Part shown: positions 18,512 through 27,611 of the stretch, piece after piece | Numbering within the stretch: the stretch's first letter is position 1 | Layout: each line of letters starts with the position of its first letter | DNA from: an uncultured Bacteriovoracaceae bacterium | Lineage (GTDB): Bacteria; Bdellovibrionota; Bacteriovoracia; Bacteriovoracales; Bacteriovoracaceae | Direction of reading: 5' to 3' | Assembly (NCBI GenBank): GCA_937931205.1 | Contig: CALHBF010000021.1 | Span: 1 to 64,000, forward strand | Length of the DNA: 64,000 nucleotides | The notes under the pieces: generated by a model | The model's input: only the letters and a program-made list of their open reading frames with translations | Told to the model about the DNA's origin: nothing | The model's database searches: none | Position numbers and translations under genes: made by a program

Positions 18512-19154
18512 GGCGATATCCTATTCCATAGATGGAGTTGATTTGAATTTGATTCACTTTATGTTTAGAGAGAAGTTTTCTTAATTGGCTGATATGAGAA
18601 TCAACACTCCGGTCAGACACATCTTCGTTGCTTATTAGCTTTTCTCTTTCAATTATTTTACCTTCATTCTGAAGAAGATAGGTGAGAATGTCATACTGTC
18701 TTCTATTCAGAGGGAGGGCCTTTGATTCGAAATGTATTTCTCTGCGGTCCGGATAAATTTCCAAATCATGAATGATCTTCTGCTCACTCCATGAATTATG
18801 GCGAAGCTGAACCTTTATTCGCATCAATAATTCTTTGTGGGAGAATGGCTTCTTGATAAAATCATTAGCGCCAATTTGCAAACCTCTCACAACTGTATCT
18901 TCATCTGTTTGAGCGGTGAGGAAAATAATGGGTGTCTGAGGAAGAATGGAGCGAATTTCTTTGCACAGATCAAGGCCTGAAATATCAGGAAGTCCGATAT
19001 CCAGTACACAGAGGTCAAAGCGATGTTCCTCAATCTTTCCTAAAGCATTTTTTCCATTAGGAGAGTGAATGACTTCATAGCCTTCAAGTTCAAAACTCAA
19101 AGAGAGTCCAGTTGCCAGAACCGGATCATCTTCAACTAATAAAATTTTAATCAT
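18498..19154 (-). CDS. OmpR-family response regulator
   Basis: 218 residues from the ATG at 19154; an upstream in-frame ATG would add a basic stretch without domain value. The receiver domain starts MIKILLVEDDP, with phospho-acceptor Asp52 (VLDIGLPD), the conserved Thr in FLTAQ and Lys in FIKKPFS. The winged-helix output domain ends with RSVDSHISQLRKLL and SIYGIGYRLE. It pairs with the kinase that overlaps its 3' end. The gene just upstream, encoding a secreted Cys-repeat protein, could be a target or an accessory sensor. Confidence 0.94.
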   Translation of the reverse strand: MIKILLVEDDPVLATGLSLSFELEGYEVIHSPNGKNALGKIEEHRFDLCVLDIGLPDISGLDLCKEIRSILPQTPIIFLTAQTDEDTVVRGLQIGANDFIKKPFSHKELLMRIKVQLRHNSWSEQKIIHDLEIYPDRREIHFESKALPLNRRQYDILTYLLQNEGKIIEREKLISNEDVSDRSVDSHISQLRKLLSKHKVNQIQINSIYGIGYRLEAH

Positions 19155-19249
19155 GGTCAATTGTAACACAAGTTTAGGCTTCTTCCCCCGAAGAAACCTA
19201 AACTTATGCATCCCTATAAGGCCGGTAGAATAAACTCCATGTCCTAAGT

Positions 19250-19615
19250 TTATTTACCTCTTGAAGGTGGAGTGATGCCTTTTGCTTGCAGACAGGCCTT
19301 CATTTTTTCTCTCATCTCTTTACTCGGTTTTTCTCCGCGTTCGGGGCGTTTAAAACCTAGTTCTTCGCGACATGCTTTCATCGCGGCTTTCGTACCCTCA
19401 TCTAATTTTTTTCTTTCTGGTTTCTTAATGCCTTTTTTATCCAAACAAGTTCTGAATTTTTGTTTTTGATCTTTGCTTGGTTTTTGTCCTTCAGTGAAGC
19501 CTGCTTCTTGAGCGCATGCCTTAAAAGCTTCCTTGTGCTCATGGTGCCCTTCGTGATGGCCAGCCCATCCTGAGAGTGATATGGTAAGTAAGATAGTTGC
19601 TAGAGTAAGTTTCAT
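19250..19615 (-). CDS. Small secreted protein with two Cys-bounded repeats
   Basis: 121 residues from the ATG at 19615 (AGGGGG upstream). Signal peptide MKLTLATILLTISLSGWAG is followed by a His cluster (HHEGHHEHKE) and two copies of a charged helical repeat: ACAQEAGF...RTCLDKKGIKKP and ACREELGF...KACLQAKGITPP, each bounded by two cysteines about 30 residues apart. The His cluster and paired Cys suggest metal binding or disulfide-linked helical hairpins. It lies just upstream of, and in line with, the response regulator and kinase genes, as CpxP/Spy-like proteins lie near their regulators; that role is only an analogy. Confidence 0.75.
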   Translation of the reverse strand: MKLTLATILLTISLSGWAGHHEGHHEHKEAFKACAQEAGFTEGQKPSKDQKQKFRTCLDKKGIKKPERKKLDEGTKAAMKACREELGFKRPERGEKPSKEMREKMKACLQAKGITPPSRGK

Positions 19616-19714
19616 ACATTCCCCCTTGATAACTTCCATTATATGCAAGAAATGTTAAAAGATTATGAACCGAGAAGTTCATAAGGAATTGTATTTACAA
19701 AGGAGTCGCTTTCT

Positions 19715-20317
19715 TTAGATTAAATTGGTGATGGAAGATTTTATTCCAAGAATCAAAATAGGTATGGCCGGATAATACATGAGATTACCCAAGATAAGAA
19801 TAGGCGAGTTGACTGGAGCTGATAACCCAAAAGCATCGTTGGGGCTTGGTATTGAGATGTTTCCTTTCTCAGTAACTAAGACATACCTGGTTGAGAAATC
19901 AGGATGTGTTGTAGCAACACTTTTTACTTTTAAAATCTCGCCCGCCTTAACTTCATGAATCTTTATTTCCCCGCAACCTGTACAGGAAATAGTTTCTGAT
20001 GATGTGCTAAAGCCAGCTGAGTTATCGGAGTAATGATGAATAAATCCGTCTTGCTTGAAGGTGATTGTTCCATTGGTGATGGGGTAGAACCAATTGATGC
20101 GAGAGAGATTAATATTAAGGAGAATAGAAGCGATCACAATACATAGAAAAGAAAGCTTGAGTTTTATATTCAGGTTTAGTTTTTTAGAAAAAATATAGAG
20201 GATAAAATAGAAGGGAATAGCAGGAGCGAAGCGGGAAAAACCGTCATTGAAGGCACTGGCAATAATGAAGATGAGTGAAATCAATATTGCGAATTTTGAG
20301 AATGAATTTTTCTTCAT
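19715..20317 (-). CDS. Membrane protein of unknown function
   Basis: 200 residues with hydrophobic segments near 10-27, 30-45, 55-72 and 172-190, enclosing a roughly 90-residue, probably periplasmic, beta-rich domain. That domain has a CTGCG motif that could form a disulfide or bind metal. No family recognised. It stands alone between the Cys-repeat protein gene and the divergent mgtC-like gene. Confidence 0.6.
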   Translation of the reverse strand: MKKNSFSKFAILISLIFIIASAFNDGFSRFAPAIPFYFILYIFSKKLNLNIKLKLSFLCIVIASILLNINLSRINWFYPITNGTITFKQDGFIHHYSDNSAGFSTSSETISCTGCGEIKIHEVKAGEILKVKSVATTHPDFSTRYVLVTEKGNISIPSPNDAFGLSAPVNSPILILGNLMYYPAIPILILGIKSSITNLI

Positions 20318-20394
20318 AAGAGGCCTAAAATTCCAGTCTTGTTTTATTTCTTATGCCCTCGGATAATTATATATTAAAAGGTTTAAATACGATC

Positions 20395-21087
20395 ATGAAA
20401 TCAATCAATGATATTTTTCTACTCAATCTCTTCGACACACTTCCGCCGGTTCTTTCTTATTTGGTCTGCTGTCTAGGGGCCATTTTTGCAGGAACAGTTG
20501 TAGGTAAGGAACGTGAGAAAGCACAAAAAGCGGCAGGCCTTAGAACCTTCGCTATGGTGGCCCTTGGGTCTTGTGTTTTCACTTTAACCACTCGACTGGT
20601 TCTTGGAGAAGGCTTTTACACCGATGGAGCAAGGATTCCTGCCCAGATCGTATCAGGAGTAGGGTTTCTTGGTGCAGGTGCTGTTTTTAGATCTGGTCGA
20701 ATTGTTTCAGGTCTCACGACGGCCGCAGGAATTTGGGCCACTGCCGCAGTTGGTGTGGTATTTGGTTTAGGTTTCTTTACCTTTGGTGTTTGTGTCACTT
20801 TCATGATTTTTATTCTTTTATGGATGCATGCTTTCATGGATCGAAGACATTATGATTCATTAGTGTGGTCTACTTATCATGTCCATGTGGATGCTCAGGA
20901 TGGTAAAGGGATTATTCTCGTAGAAGAAGTTGTTCGCGAATGGGGTCACCTGGTAACAGAAATTGAGAGCATGGATAAATCTAAAGTGATTTGGCAGATG
21001 AAGTTGTGTCCAGCCCACCGTCCGCATCAGCGTTTTCTTTCTGAACTCGCTTCTCATAATTACGTAACTAAGCTTGTAAAAACTTAA
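20395..21087 (+). CDS. MgtC/SapB-family membrane protein
   Basis: 230 residues from the ATG at 20395 (an in-frame ATG at 20353 adds 14 residues and cannot be excluded). The N-terminal half is the MgtC fold: AGTVVGKEREKAQKAAGLRTF, IPAQIVSGVGFLGAGAVF, and VSGLTTAAGIWATAAVGVVFG with four to five membrane helices. The C-terminal 75 residues are a soluble ACT-like tail. MgtC proteins affect magnesium limitation and F-ATPase activity in other bacteria; many free-standing members have no known role. Confidence 0.88.
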   Translation: MKSINDIFLLNLFDTLPPVLSYLVCCLGAIFAGTVVGKEREKAQKAAGLRTFAMVALGSCVFTLTTRLVLGEGFYTDGARIPAQIVSGVGFLGAGAVFRSGRIVSGLTTAAGIWATAAVGVVFGLGFFTFGVCVTFMIFILLWMHAFMDRRHYDSLVWSTYHVHVDAQDGKGIILVEEVVREWGHLVTEIESMDKSKVIWQMKLCPAHRPHQRFLSELASHNYVTKLVKT

Positions 21088-21111
21088 CGCGTCGCATTTT
21101 AAGCTGAAAAA

Positions 21112-21137
21112 GAGGCATCCCTATGTTAGGATGCCTC
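21112..21137. other. Hairpin between mgtC-like gene and ppa
   Basis: A perfect 9-bp inverted repeat GAGGCATCC / GGATGCCTC with an 8-base loop, preceded by AAAAA on the plus strand. It has the T-run expected of a terminator only on the minus strand; on the plus strand it follows the mgtC-like gene without a T-run. Probably a (weak) terminator. Confidence 0.5.
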
Positions 21138-21173
21138 ACCGAATTTAATAGGCATTCATTTTGAGGAGTCTCC

Positions 21174-21704
21174 ATGAATCTTTGGCACGATATCAATCTT
21201 GATTTTAATACTGATAAGAACACACTTAACTGCTTAATCGAAATCCCAGCAGGTTCAAAAGTTAAGTACGAAATTGATAAAGAAACTGGTCTACTAATGG
21301 TTGACCGAATTCTTTCAAGTTCTGTACATTATCCATGTAACTATGGTCTTTTCCCGCAAACTTATTGTGATGATAAAGATCCTCTAGATGTTCTAGTTCT
21401 TGGACAGTTTCCAATTGCGCCTCTTTCACTAATGAAAGTGCGTCCGGTTGGAGTTTTAAAAATGATTGATGGTGGTGAAGGTGACGATAAAGTTATTGCT
21501 ATTCATGTTGATGATCCTCAATTTAAGCACATTACTAAACTCTCGGAAGTTTCTCCTCACCTCGTTGCAGAAATTAAGCAATTCTTCGAGTCTTACAAAG
21601 CTCTTGAAAAAAAGAAAGTTGAGATTACAGGAATTGAAGATGAAGTGGCAGCTATCAAAGTTGTAAACGATTCAATTGCTCTTTATAAAAAACATTTCAA
21701 ATAA
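21174..21704 (+). CDS. ppa: Inorganic pyrophosphatase, family I
   Basis: 176-residue soluble pyrophosphatase, the same length as E. coli Ppa, hydrolysing pyrophosphate from biosynthesis. Visible active-site strings are EIPAGSKVKYEIDKETG, HYPCNYGLFPQT, and the metal-binding DDKDPLDVLVL. GAGGAG lies just upstream of the ATG and a strong terminator follows. Stand-alone housekeeping gene. Confidence 0.97.
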   Translation: MNLWHDINLDFNTDKNTLNCLIEIPAGSKVKYEIDKETGLLMVDRILSSSVHYPCNYGLFPQTYCDDKDPLDVLVLGQFPIAPLSLMKVRPVGVLKMIDGGEGDDKVIAIHVDDPQFKHITKLSEVSPHLVAEIKQFFESYKALEKKKVEITGIEDEVAAIKVVNDSIALYKKHFK

Positions 21705-21715
21705 TATTGAAAACC

Positions 21716-21740
21716 AAAGGCCGGTTCATCCGGCCTTTTT
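21716..21740 (+). terminator. Intrinsic terminator of ppa
   Basis: AAAGGCCGG, loop TTCAT, CCGGCC and a T-run directly after ppa; the A-run on the other side makes it usable by the convergent DUF1624 gene as well. Confidence 0.92.
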
Positions 21741-21741
21741 A

Positions 21742-22866
21742 TTAGAAATATTTCAAAATAGTGTTATTACTTTTTCTCTTAATCTCTCCGTACCACCTGC
21801 AGAGAAACCACAGCGGAACAGCAATAATTAGCGAAAAAATCCAAAGCCCCCAGACTCCTGAAAAACTAAAATATTGTCCCTGATTTGTTCCCCAAAGCAG
21901 AATGCAAAACTTATTGATGAGATGAACAAGGTAAATGTGAATGATGTAGAAGAACATCGGAACTGAGCCAAAAGTAGATAAGATATTTTTCCAAGGAAGC
22001 TTCTTTTCCAGTAGGGCCAGAATAATGAAGCCGAATCCTAAAGTAAGAAGTAGGAATTGAAGAGAAGGTGGATATTTGGTGACGTTAAAGAATGAGATGA
22101 TAGAGCTCATTGGATTATCGTAGAGCTGCCATAAAGATGAATCACCGTAAAAATTGGTCAGTCTCAATATAACGAAGGAGATGAGGCTCAGAACACCCAT
22201 TCCTATCAGTTGTTTTTGTCTTTTTACTTCTGGATAACTTGTCTTAAAAAGTGGGCCTAATGAGTATCCTAAAGCGATCACTCCTATCCAAGGTAATAGA
22301 GGATAGGAAGTGCGAATACGAAGTAAATCTGTGATGTAAATATAGGATCTGTCGTGAAGAATGGCCCAAAGAGTATGGGATAATCCTTGCTCGTGAAAAG
22401 TGATGGGATCAAGCAGATTGTGAGTAAAAATGATTGTGAGACCGATGGCGAGGATCGCCTTCATCGGAAGCCAGAGAAGAGCGGCAAGGGTAAGCATGGA
22501 TAGCCCGATCGCCCAAATGACCTGCAAAAACAAAGTCTCGGGAGCAAGAGAGAAACTCCAGCCAAAATTAATCAAGGTTATTTCAAGAAGCATCAAGAAC
22601 AGGCCTCTTTTTAGTAAGAAAAGTGAAGCCTCTTTTTTATTGGTTTTAGATTGATAGAGCCACGCTGCTAATCCTGTCAGTAAGACAAACACGGGAGCGC
22701 AGAGATGGGCCGATAGCCTGGTAAAAAAGAGTTGCGGGGAAGTGGTCAGCACGTTCACGGGGTCTGAAACCTGTTCGTGCATGTAAAAGAATTCTCTTGT
22801 GTGATCAACCAGCATAAGAAGCATAACGAGACCACGAGTGGCATCAATAGAGGTAAGTCTTTTCAT
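21742..22866 (-). CDS. DUF1624/acyltransferase-like multi-pass membrane protein
   Basis: 374 residues with about ten membrane helices. The N-terminal RLTSIDATRGLVMLLMLVDH is the hallmark of the heparan-alpha-glucosaminide N-acetyltransferase-like (DUF1624/YeiB-like) family, and APVFVLLTGLAAWL and GSVPMFFYIIHIYLVHL support it. Members transfer acyl groups across or within membranes, but most bacterial substrates are unknown. Single gene between ppa and the cydAB operon. Confidence 0.87.
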   Translation of the reverse strand: MKRLTSIDATRGLVMLLMLVDHTREFFYMHEQVSDPVNVLTTSPQLFFTRLSAHLCAPVFVLLTGLAAWLYQSKTNKKEASLFLLKRGLFLMLLEITLINFGWSFSLAPETLFLQVIWAIGLSMLTLAALLWLPMKAILAIGLTIIFTHNLLDPITFHEQGLSHTLWAILHDRSYIYITDLLRIRTSYPLLPWIGVIALGYSLGPLFKTSYPEVKRQKQLIGMGVLSLISFVILRLTNFYGDSSLWQLYDNPMSSIISFFNVTKYPPSLQFLLLTLGFGFIILALLEKKLPWKNILSTFGSVPMFFYIIHIYLVHLINKFCILLWGTNQGQYFSFSGVWGLWIFSLIIAVPLWFLCRWYGEIKRKSNNTILKYF

Positions 22867-22923
22867 TAAATTGTTTTACATTAGATGCAAGTCATTTGCA
22901 ATATCGTTAAAGATTAAAAAGCC

Positions 22924-22950
22924 AAAAGGTATGCCGTACCTTTTAGCTTT
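22924..22950 (-). terminator. Intrinsic terminator of cydAB
   Basis: AAAAGGTA / TACCTTTT stem around CGGCA on the minus strand, overlapping the cydB stop codon and followed by GGCTTTTT. Confidence 0.75.
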
Positions 22951-23956
22951 TCATTCCTTTCTCACTCTTAAAGACTTTTAGGAGATAGATTAAAAAAGGC
23001 AGGATAATGATCACGCCCACTAAAAGAGCGATGAAGAGCTGTTGGATGACAGCAGCAGGTGCTGCAGCTTCAAAGAAGGTGAGCTTGCTTCCATCCTGAA
23101 AATAAATCATATCTGGGAAACGCTTAACCAGTACTGCACCCATAATCATGGCAACTTGGATTGCCACAATAACACGCGATACTCGGTTCCACTGGAAGCG
23201 ATAACTCATGACCAGTGGGATTAATAAAAGAGTGGTAACAGCTCCTAAAGCGATTGAATAAGTATTAGCGAAGAAGGCATTGATGAAATCTTTATTGGTG
23301 TAGAAAGCAGTGATAAAAACCACTGAACCTGAAATAAAAACAAAGATAAGAGATTTCCAGATATCTCTTCTGATCGCTAGCCTCACTTCCTGCTCTTTAG
23401 GTGCTTCACTAAGGAAAAATGTCTGGGCCAAAAAGAGATAGGTGGCCATCACAAAAATCCCTGTACTGAAACTAAAAGGATTAAGCCAAGGATCAATGAA
23501 GTAGTGACGAAAGTGAGTCATTTCATTCGGCAGAGGAGAAAAGAGACTTCCCACAATCACGCCTTGCCAAAATGAAGTCCAAACAGAAGATAAGGCAAAC
23601 ATCCAAGTATAGCGATTCTGCCAGTCATCTTGAATCGGATCATAATGTCTGAAAGCAAAGGCCGTTCCCCTAAAAATAATTCCGATGATGACAAAAACCA
23701 ACGGAATATGAAAGAGGTTGGAAAAGATCATAAATGGTTTTGGAAAGCCCATGAAAAAAATCACAATGACGAGAATAAGCCAGATGTGATTGGCCTCCCA
23801 GATAGGGCCGATGGCCTTTTCCACTAATTCTTTGCGTGATGGTCTTTTACTTAACAGACATAGGAATTCATAAATTCCTGCTCCAAAGTCAGCTCCAGCG
23901 AAGATCACATAGAAGATAAGACTTAAAACAAGGACAAGAAGGATGAACTCAAACAT
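22943..23956 (-). CDS. cydB: Cytochrome bd-type quinol oxidase subunit II
   Basis: 337-residue membrane subunit of cytochrome bd oxidase with about eight helices. The N-terminal YVIFAGADFGAGIYEFL and IGPIWEANHIWLI strings, and FFMGFPKPF, are diagnostic of CydB. The ATG has AAGGA upstream and overlaps the cydA stop by eight bases, so the subunits are translated together. No cydX- or cydDC-like gene is adjacent. Confidence 0.96.
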   Translation of the reverse strand: MFEFILLVLVLSLIFYVIFAGADFGAGIYEFLCLLSKRPSRKELVEKAIGPIWEANHIWLILVIVIFFMGFPKPFMIFSNLFHIPLVFVIIGIIFRGTAFAFRHYDPIQDDWQNRYTWMFALSSVWTSFWQGVIVGSLFSPLPNEMTHFRHYFIDPWLNPFSFSTGIFVMATYLFLAQTFFLSEAPKEQEVRLAIRRDIWKSLIFVFISGSVVFITAFYTNKDFINAFFANTYSIALGAVTTLLLIPLVMSYRFQWNRVSRVIVAIQVAMIMGAVLVKRFPDMIYFQDGSKLTFFEAAAPAAVIQQLFIALLVGVIIILPFLIYLLKVFKSEKGMKS

Positions 23957-25259
23957 GGTTATCCTTTTTCATAAAGAGTTGGAATTGACGGTACATCAGC
24001 CAGCTCACCGTTACTGATAACATAAGATAAAGGCCTGCAAAGAAGAAAAGAATGTATTCAAGACCGGGCATCGGACTGACTGAATCACGAGTTTTTAAGA
24101 TGCCATAAATGATCCAAGGTTGGCGTCCCACCTCGGTGACAATCCACCCTGCTTCAATGGCGATGACACCCAGAGGAGTCGCGAGAGCGAATATTTTAAG
24201 AATCATTCTATTTTCAAAAATATCTTTTTTCTTCCATAGTCTCCAAAGAATGAAAAGTGCTAGAAGAAAAAGAAGTGTGCCGATTCCTACCATCACTTGA
24301 AAGGCCAGATGGACAGGGAGCAGTGGCGGCCACTCATCTTCCGGGAAGTCATTCAGTCCTTTGATCTCACTCATGGGATTATTTGTTGCAAGAAGAGAAA
24401 GAAGATAAGGAATTTGAATCCCAAATTTTACTTTGCGTGCTTCTTCATCAGGTATTCCACCTAACCATAATCCTGCTCCCTTCTCTGTTTCAAAGTGAGC
24501 TTCCATGGCCGCAAGTTTTAAAGGCTGTCTTTTCGCTACATCTTTGGCAGAAATATCACCACTAATGGGTGTGAGAATGGCCGAAAGAAGGAAAAGAGGA
24601 AGAACCACCTTAATGGCCTTCATATTGAGAACTTTTTGGCGTCGATAAAGAAGAAGGGCGCAGTGAATTCCTAAAACGGCACAGCTCACTGCAAGAGTTG
24701 CCGTAATTACTGTGTGCTGAGCTTGTGAAAACCAAGCGTCGTTAAACATCGCTGCTACAGGATCAATATTGAAAGCTTGACCATCCTTCCATTCAAAACC
24801 TGATGGTGAATTCATCCAAGCATTAGCAGCGACAACAAAGATTCCACTCATCATTCCGCAAATGCCGACACCCACACCTGTCCACCAATGTGTCCAAGGT
24901 TTTAGACGGTTAAATCCATAGAGATAGAGACCTAAGAAAATGGCTTCAAGAAAGAAGGCCGTTCCTTCCCATGAAAAAGGCATACCAAAAATAGGTCCAG
25001 CATGAACCATAAATCCGGGCCACAAGAGTCCTAATTCAAAACTCAATGCAGTTCCAGAAACAGCACCGGTCGCAAAGAAAATTCCCAGACCTTTCATCCA
25101 CCAGCGGGTGAGGTTGAGATAATCTTCATCATGGGTTTTAAGCCAGCGATAGTGGGCCAGGGCCATTAAGACAGGCATAACCATACCAACAATGGCAAAG
25201 ATGATATGGAAGCCGAGAGAGAGTCCCATTAGGGAGCGTGCTGCGAGTAGTGAGTCCAT
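23949..25259 (-). CDS. cydA: Cytochrome bd-type quinol oxidase subunit I, short Q-loop (CioA-like)
   Basis: 436-residue haem-binding subunit that oxidises quinol and reduces oxygen to water. His18 (GFHIIFA), the QAQHTVI histidine near 186 and GWIVTEVGRQPW (about 370) match the haem and conserved sites. The periplasmic Q-loop with KLAAMEAHFE is short; at 436 residues against 522 in E. coli it is of the CIO (cyanide-insensitive) subtype. Such oxidases support respiration at low oxygen or under sulfide, NO or cyanide stress. A degenerate FNR-type site lies upstream. Confidence 0.96.
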   Translation of the reverse strand: MDSLLAARSLMGLSLGFHIIFAIVGMVMPVLMALAHYRWLKTHDEDYLNLTRWWMKGLGIFFATGAVSGTALSFELGLLWPGFMVHAGPIFGMPFSWEGTAFFLEAIFLGLYLYGFNRLKPWTHWWTGVGVGICGMMSGIFVVAANAWMNSPSGFEWKDGQAFNIDPVAAMFNDAWFSQAQHTVITATLAVSCAVLGIHCALLLYRRQKVLNMKAIKVVLPLFLLSAILTPISGDISAKDVAKRQPLKLAAMEAHFETEKGAGLWLGGIPDEEARKVKFGIQIPYLLSLLATNNPMSEIKGLNDFPEDEWPPLLPVHLAFQVMVGIGTLLFLLALFILWRLWKKKDIFENRMILKIFALATPLGVIAIEAGWIVTEVGRQPWIIYGILKTRDSVSPMPGLEYILFFFAGLYLMLSVTVSWLMYRQFQLFMKKDNHV

Positions 25260-25289
25260 GTGGAGTAGTATAGAACGAAAAATAGGAAG

Positions 25290-25303
25290 TTGAAACTAAT
25301 CTG
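25290..25303 (-). promoter_or_regulatory. Weak FNR-type site upstream of cydA
   Basis: TTGAA-ACTA-ATCTG matches TTGAT-N4-ATCAA at 7 of 10 positions, 31-44 bases before the cydA start. An FNR-like regulator gene exists at 45667-46377. Weak on its own. Confidence 0.25.
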
Positions 25304-25450
25304 GCCCTTGCAGAGGGCCAAGAAAAATGGAGCGCTTAAATGGGCCAGTTGCACAGAGTTATCAGCCTCATTTTTTTCCAAATTCACTTCCATTAATGGG
25401 CCTTAACAATTTCTCCCCATTAAGCTGAAATATAAACTTTGGAGGTTTCA

Positions 25451-26932
25451 GTGGAGCAATTTGCAGAACAACACAATCAAGATACCAAAAAATACAGTCA
25501 ACAGTTTATCAATGGAGAGTTCCGAACGGGACGAGGAGAAAAAATTGTCACCTCCATTGATCCTTATACCAATGAGGAATTGGCCAGGCTGAGAGGTGCG
25601 AGTCGAGAAGATCTTGAAGATGCTTATCTCTCGGCCCAATTGGCCCAGCGAGAGTGGATGAAGTTATTGCCGACGCAGCGTCGAGATGTTTTTTTAAGTG
25701 CTCTAGGAATTCTTGCGCGAAGAAAAGAAGAAATCGTAGACCTGCTGATTCGTGAAACAGGATCAACATTACTAAAAGCACAATTAGAATGGAGTCTTGT
25801 CTATGAAGGAACATTAGAAGCTTCAACTTATCCCTTGAGGCTTCGAGGAGAAATGATTCCTTCTATTATTCCTGGTAAAAAAAGTTATGCCGTCAAAAAA
25901 CCAATTGGCGTCGTTGGAGTTATTTCTCCTTGGGATTTTTCACTGCAATTAACTAACAGATCCATTGCACCGGCTTTAGCTGCTGGAAATGGAGTTGTTT
26001 TAAAACCAGCATCATCAACTCCGATTACTGGGGGATTGTTATTTGCCGAAATATATAAAGAGGCGGGACTTCCTAGAGGACTTCTTAACGTTGTGATTGG
26101 AGATGCCAGTGAAATAGGAGATGCTTTTGTCGAGAATCCTATTCCTAAGCTCATTACCTTTACTGGTAGTACTGAAGTGGGCAGACGAATTGGAGAGTTG
26201 TGTGGAAAACATCTCAAAAAAGTTTCACTAGAATTAGGAGGAAATTCTCCCTTTGTTGTTTTAGATGATGCAGATATTGATGCCGCAGTAGAGGCCGCGG
26301 TATTTGGAAAATTTCTAAATGCTGGGCAGATCTGTATGGCGATTAATCGTATTATCGTCGATAGCAAGGTTTATGATGAATTCTTGGCCAAGTTTGTAGA
26401 TAAAGTGAAAGGCCTTACCTATGGCGATCCAATGCTTGAGTCTTCTACTTATGGCCCAATGATTAATAAAAAGCAATTTGATCGAGTTCAGGAATTAATA
26501 AAATCTGCGATCAACGAAGGAGCACAGGAGGTTTATAATGGGCCCAGTTCAGGGCTGGTTATGCATCCAGTAATTCTCGTAGGTGTAACCAATGAAATGA
26601 ATATCTCTCAATCAGAAATCTTCGGTCCTGTGGCCCTGATTCTAAAAGTGAGTGACGAAGAAGAAGCGCTGAGAGTCGCAAACGAAACAGAGTTTGGTTT
26701 AAGTAGCGCAGTCTTTAGTAAAAATTTGGCCCGAGGTTATGCTTTTGCTGAAAGAATAGAGGCTGGAATGACTCATGTTAATGACATGACGATTAACGAC
26801 GAGGCCAGTTCTCCTTTTGGCGGAGAAAAGAATTCAGGAATCGGTCGTTTTGGTGGAGAATGGGCATTAAGAGAAATGACGACTGATCATTGGATTACTG
26901 TTCAAGAAATAGATCGAAGATATTTATTTTAA
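25451..26932 (+). CDS. NAD(P)-dependent aldehyde dehydrogenase
   Basis: 493-residue ALDH-superfamily enzyme oxidising an aldehyde to the acid. The start is taken as GTG at 25451, five bases after GGAGG; a TTG at 25439 is in frame but precedes the Shine-Dalgarno. Motifs are GVISPWDFSLQL, KPASSTP, FTGSTEVGRRI, catalytic LELGGNSP (Glu), NAGQICMAINR (catalytic Cys) and EIFGPV. The sequence is closest in style to benzaldehyde/vanillin dehydrogenases, but the substrate is not determinable. YceI follows 21 bases downstream. Confidence 0.94.
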   Translation: MEQFAEQHNQDTKKYSQQFINGEFRTGRGEKIVTSIDPYTNEELARLRGASREDLEDAYLSAQLAQREWMKLLPTQRRDVFLSALGILARRKEEIVDLLIRETGSTLLKAQLEWSLVYEGTLEASTYPLRLRGEMIPSIIPGKKSYAVKKPIGVVGVISPWDFSLQLTNRSIAPALAAGNGVVLKPASSTPITGGLLFAEIYKEAGLPRGLLNVVIGDASEIGDAFVENPIPKLITFTGSTEVGRRIGELCGKHLKKVSLELGGNSPFVVLDDADIDAAVEAAVFGKFLNAGQICMAINRIIVDSKVYDEFLAKFVDKVKGLTYGDPMLESSTYGPMINKKQFDRVQELIKSAINEGAQEVYNGPSSGLVMHPVILVGVTNEMNISQSEIFGPVALILKVSDEEEALRVANETEFGLSSAVFSKNLARGYAFAERIEAGMTHVNDMTINDEASSPFGGEKNSGIGRFGGEWALREMTTDHWITVQEIDRRYLF

Positions 26933-26953
26933 ATTTACACACAGGAGGATGAG

Positions 26954-27553
26954 ATGAAGTCACTCGCAATTTTGATGTCATTTTTTTCAATTTCTGCTTT
27001 TGCTCAAACTGTTCTCGTTGACGGGAAATATAATATCGATCCCGCTCACACGCGTGTAGGTTTTGAAGTTGGACACTTTGTCTTTTCAAAAGTTCAAGGA
27101 CGCTTTAATGAAGTAAGCGGAACTTTTGATGTTTCACGAGATCTAAAAAAATGTAATCTCAATGTTACAATTCCAGTATCAAGTATCGATACTGCTGTTG
27201 CACAAAGAGATACTCACTTAAAGAGTGCTGATTTCTTTGATGCTGCAAAATTTCCTCAGATGATTTTTAAATCAAAAAAATGTTCGGGAACATTGGAAGA
27301 TTTAAAGATTGTAGGTGACCTGACGATCAAAGGAGTTACCAGAGAAGTGAGCATGGATGCCGAGTATCAGGGATCGGCTAAAGATCCTTGGGGGAATCAG
27401 CGAGCTGCCTTCACTGCAGACTTTGAAGTTAAGAGAAGTGACTTCAAATTTAAGTTCAATGAAATGATGGAGTTGGGGCCTCAAGTAGGTGATAAAATTG
27501 AAGTAGAGCTCATCTCTGAAATGACCTTGGATCAAGGCAAACCAAAAAAATAA
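26954..27553 (+). CDS. Periplasmic YceI-family protein
   Basis: 199 residues: signal peptide (MKSLAILMSFFSISAFAQ) then a YceI lipocalin-like barrel, which in other members binds polyisoprenoid-type lipids. Typical strings are YNIDPAHTRVGFEVGHFVFSK, FNEVSGTFD, HLKSADFFDAAKFPQM, and LTIKGVTREV. AGGAGG lies upstream. It follows the aldehyde dehydrogenase gene and precedes a secreted protein and a MerP/MerT-like pair, probably in one transcript. Confidence 0.94.
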   Translation: MKSLAILMSFFSISAFAQTVLVDGKYNIDPAHTRVGFEVGHFVFSKVQGRFNEVSGTFDVSRDLKKCNLNVTIPVSSIDTAVAQRDTHLKSADFFDAAKFPQMIFKSKKCSGTLEDLKIVGDLTIKGVTREVSMDAEYQGSAKDPWGNQRAAFTADFEVKRSDFKFKFNEMMELGPQVGDKIEVELISEMTLDQGKPKK

Positions 27554-27611
27554 TTGTTAATGTCACAAATTCAGTTTGAGCATCGTTATATCTTTCAAAA
27601 AGGTGGTAACG

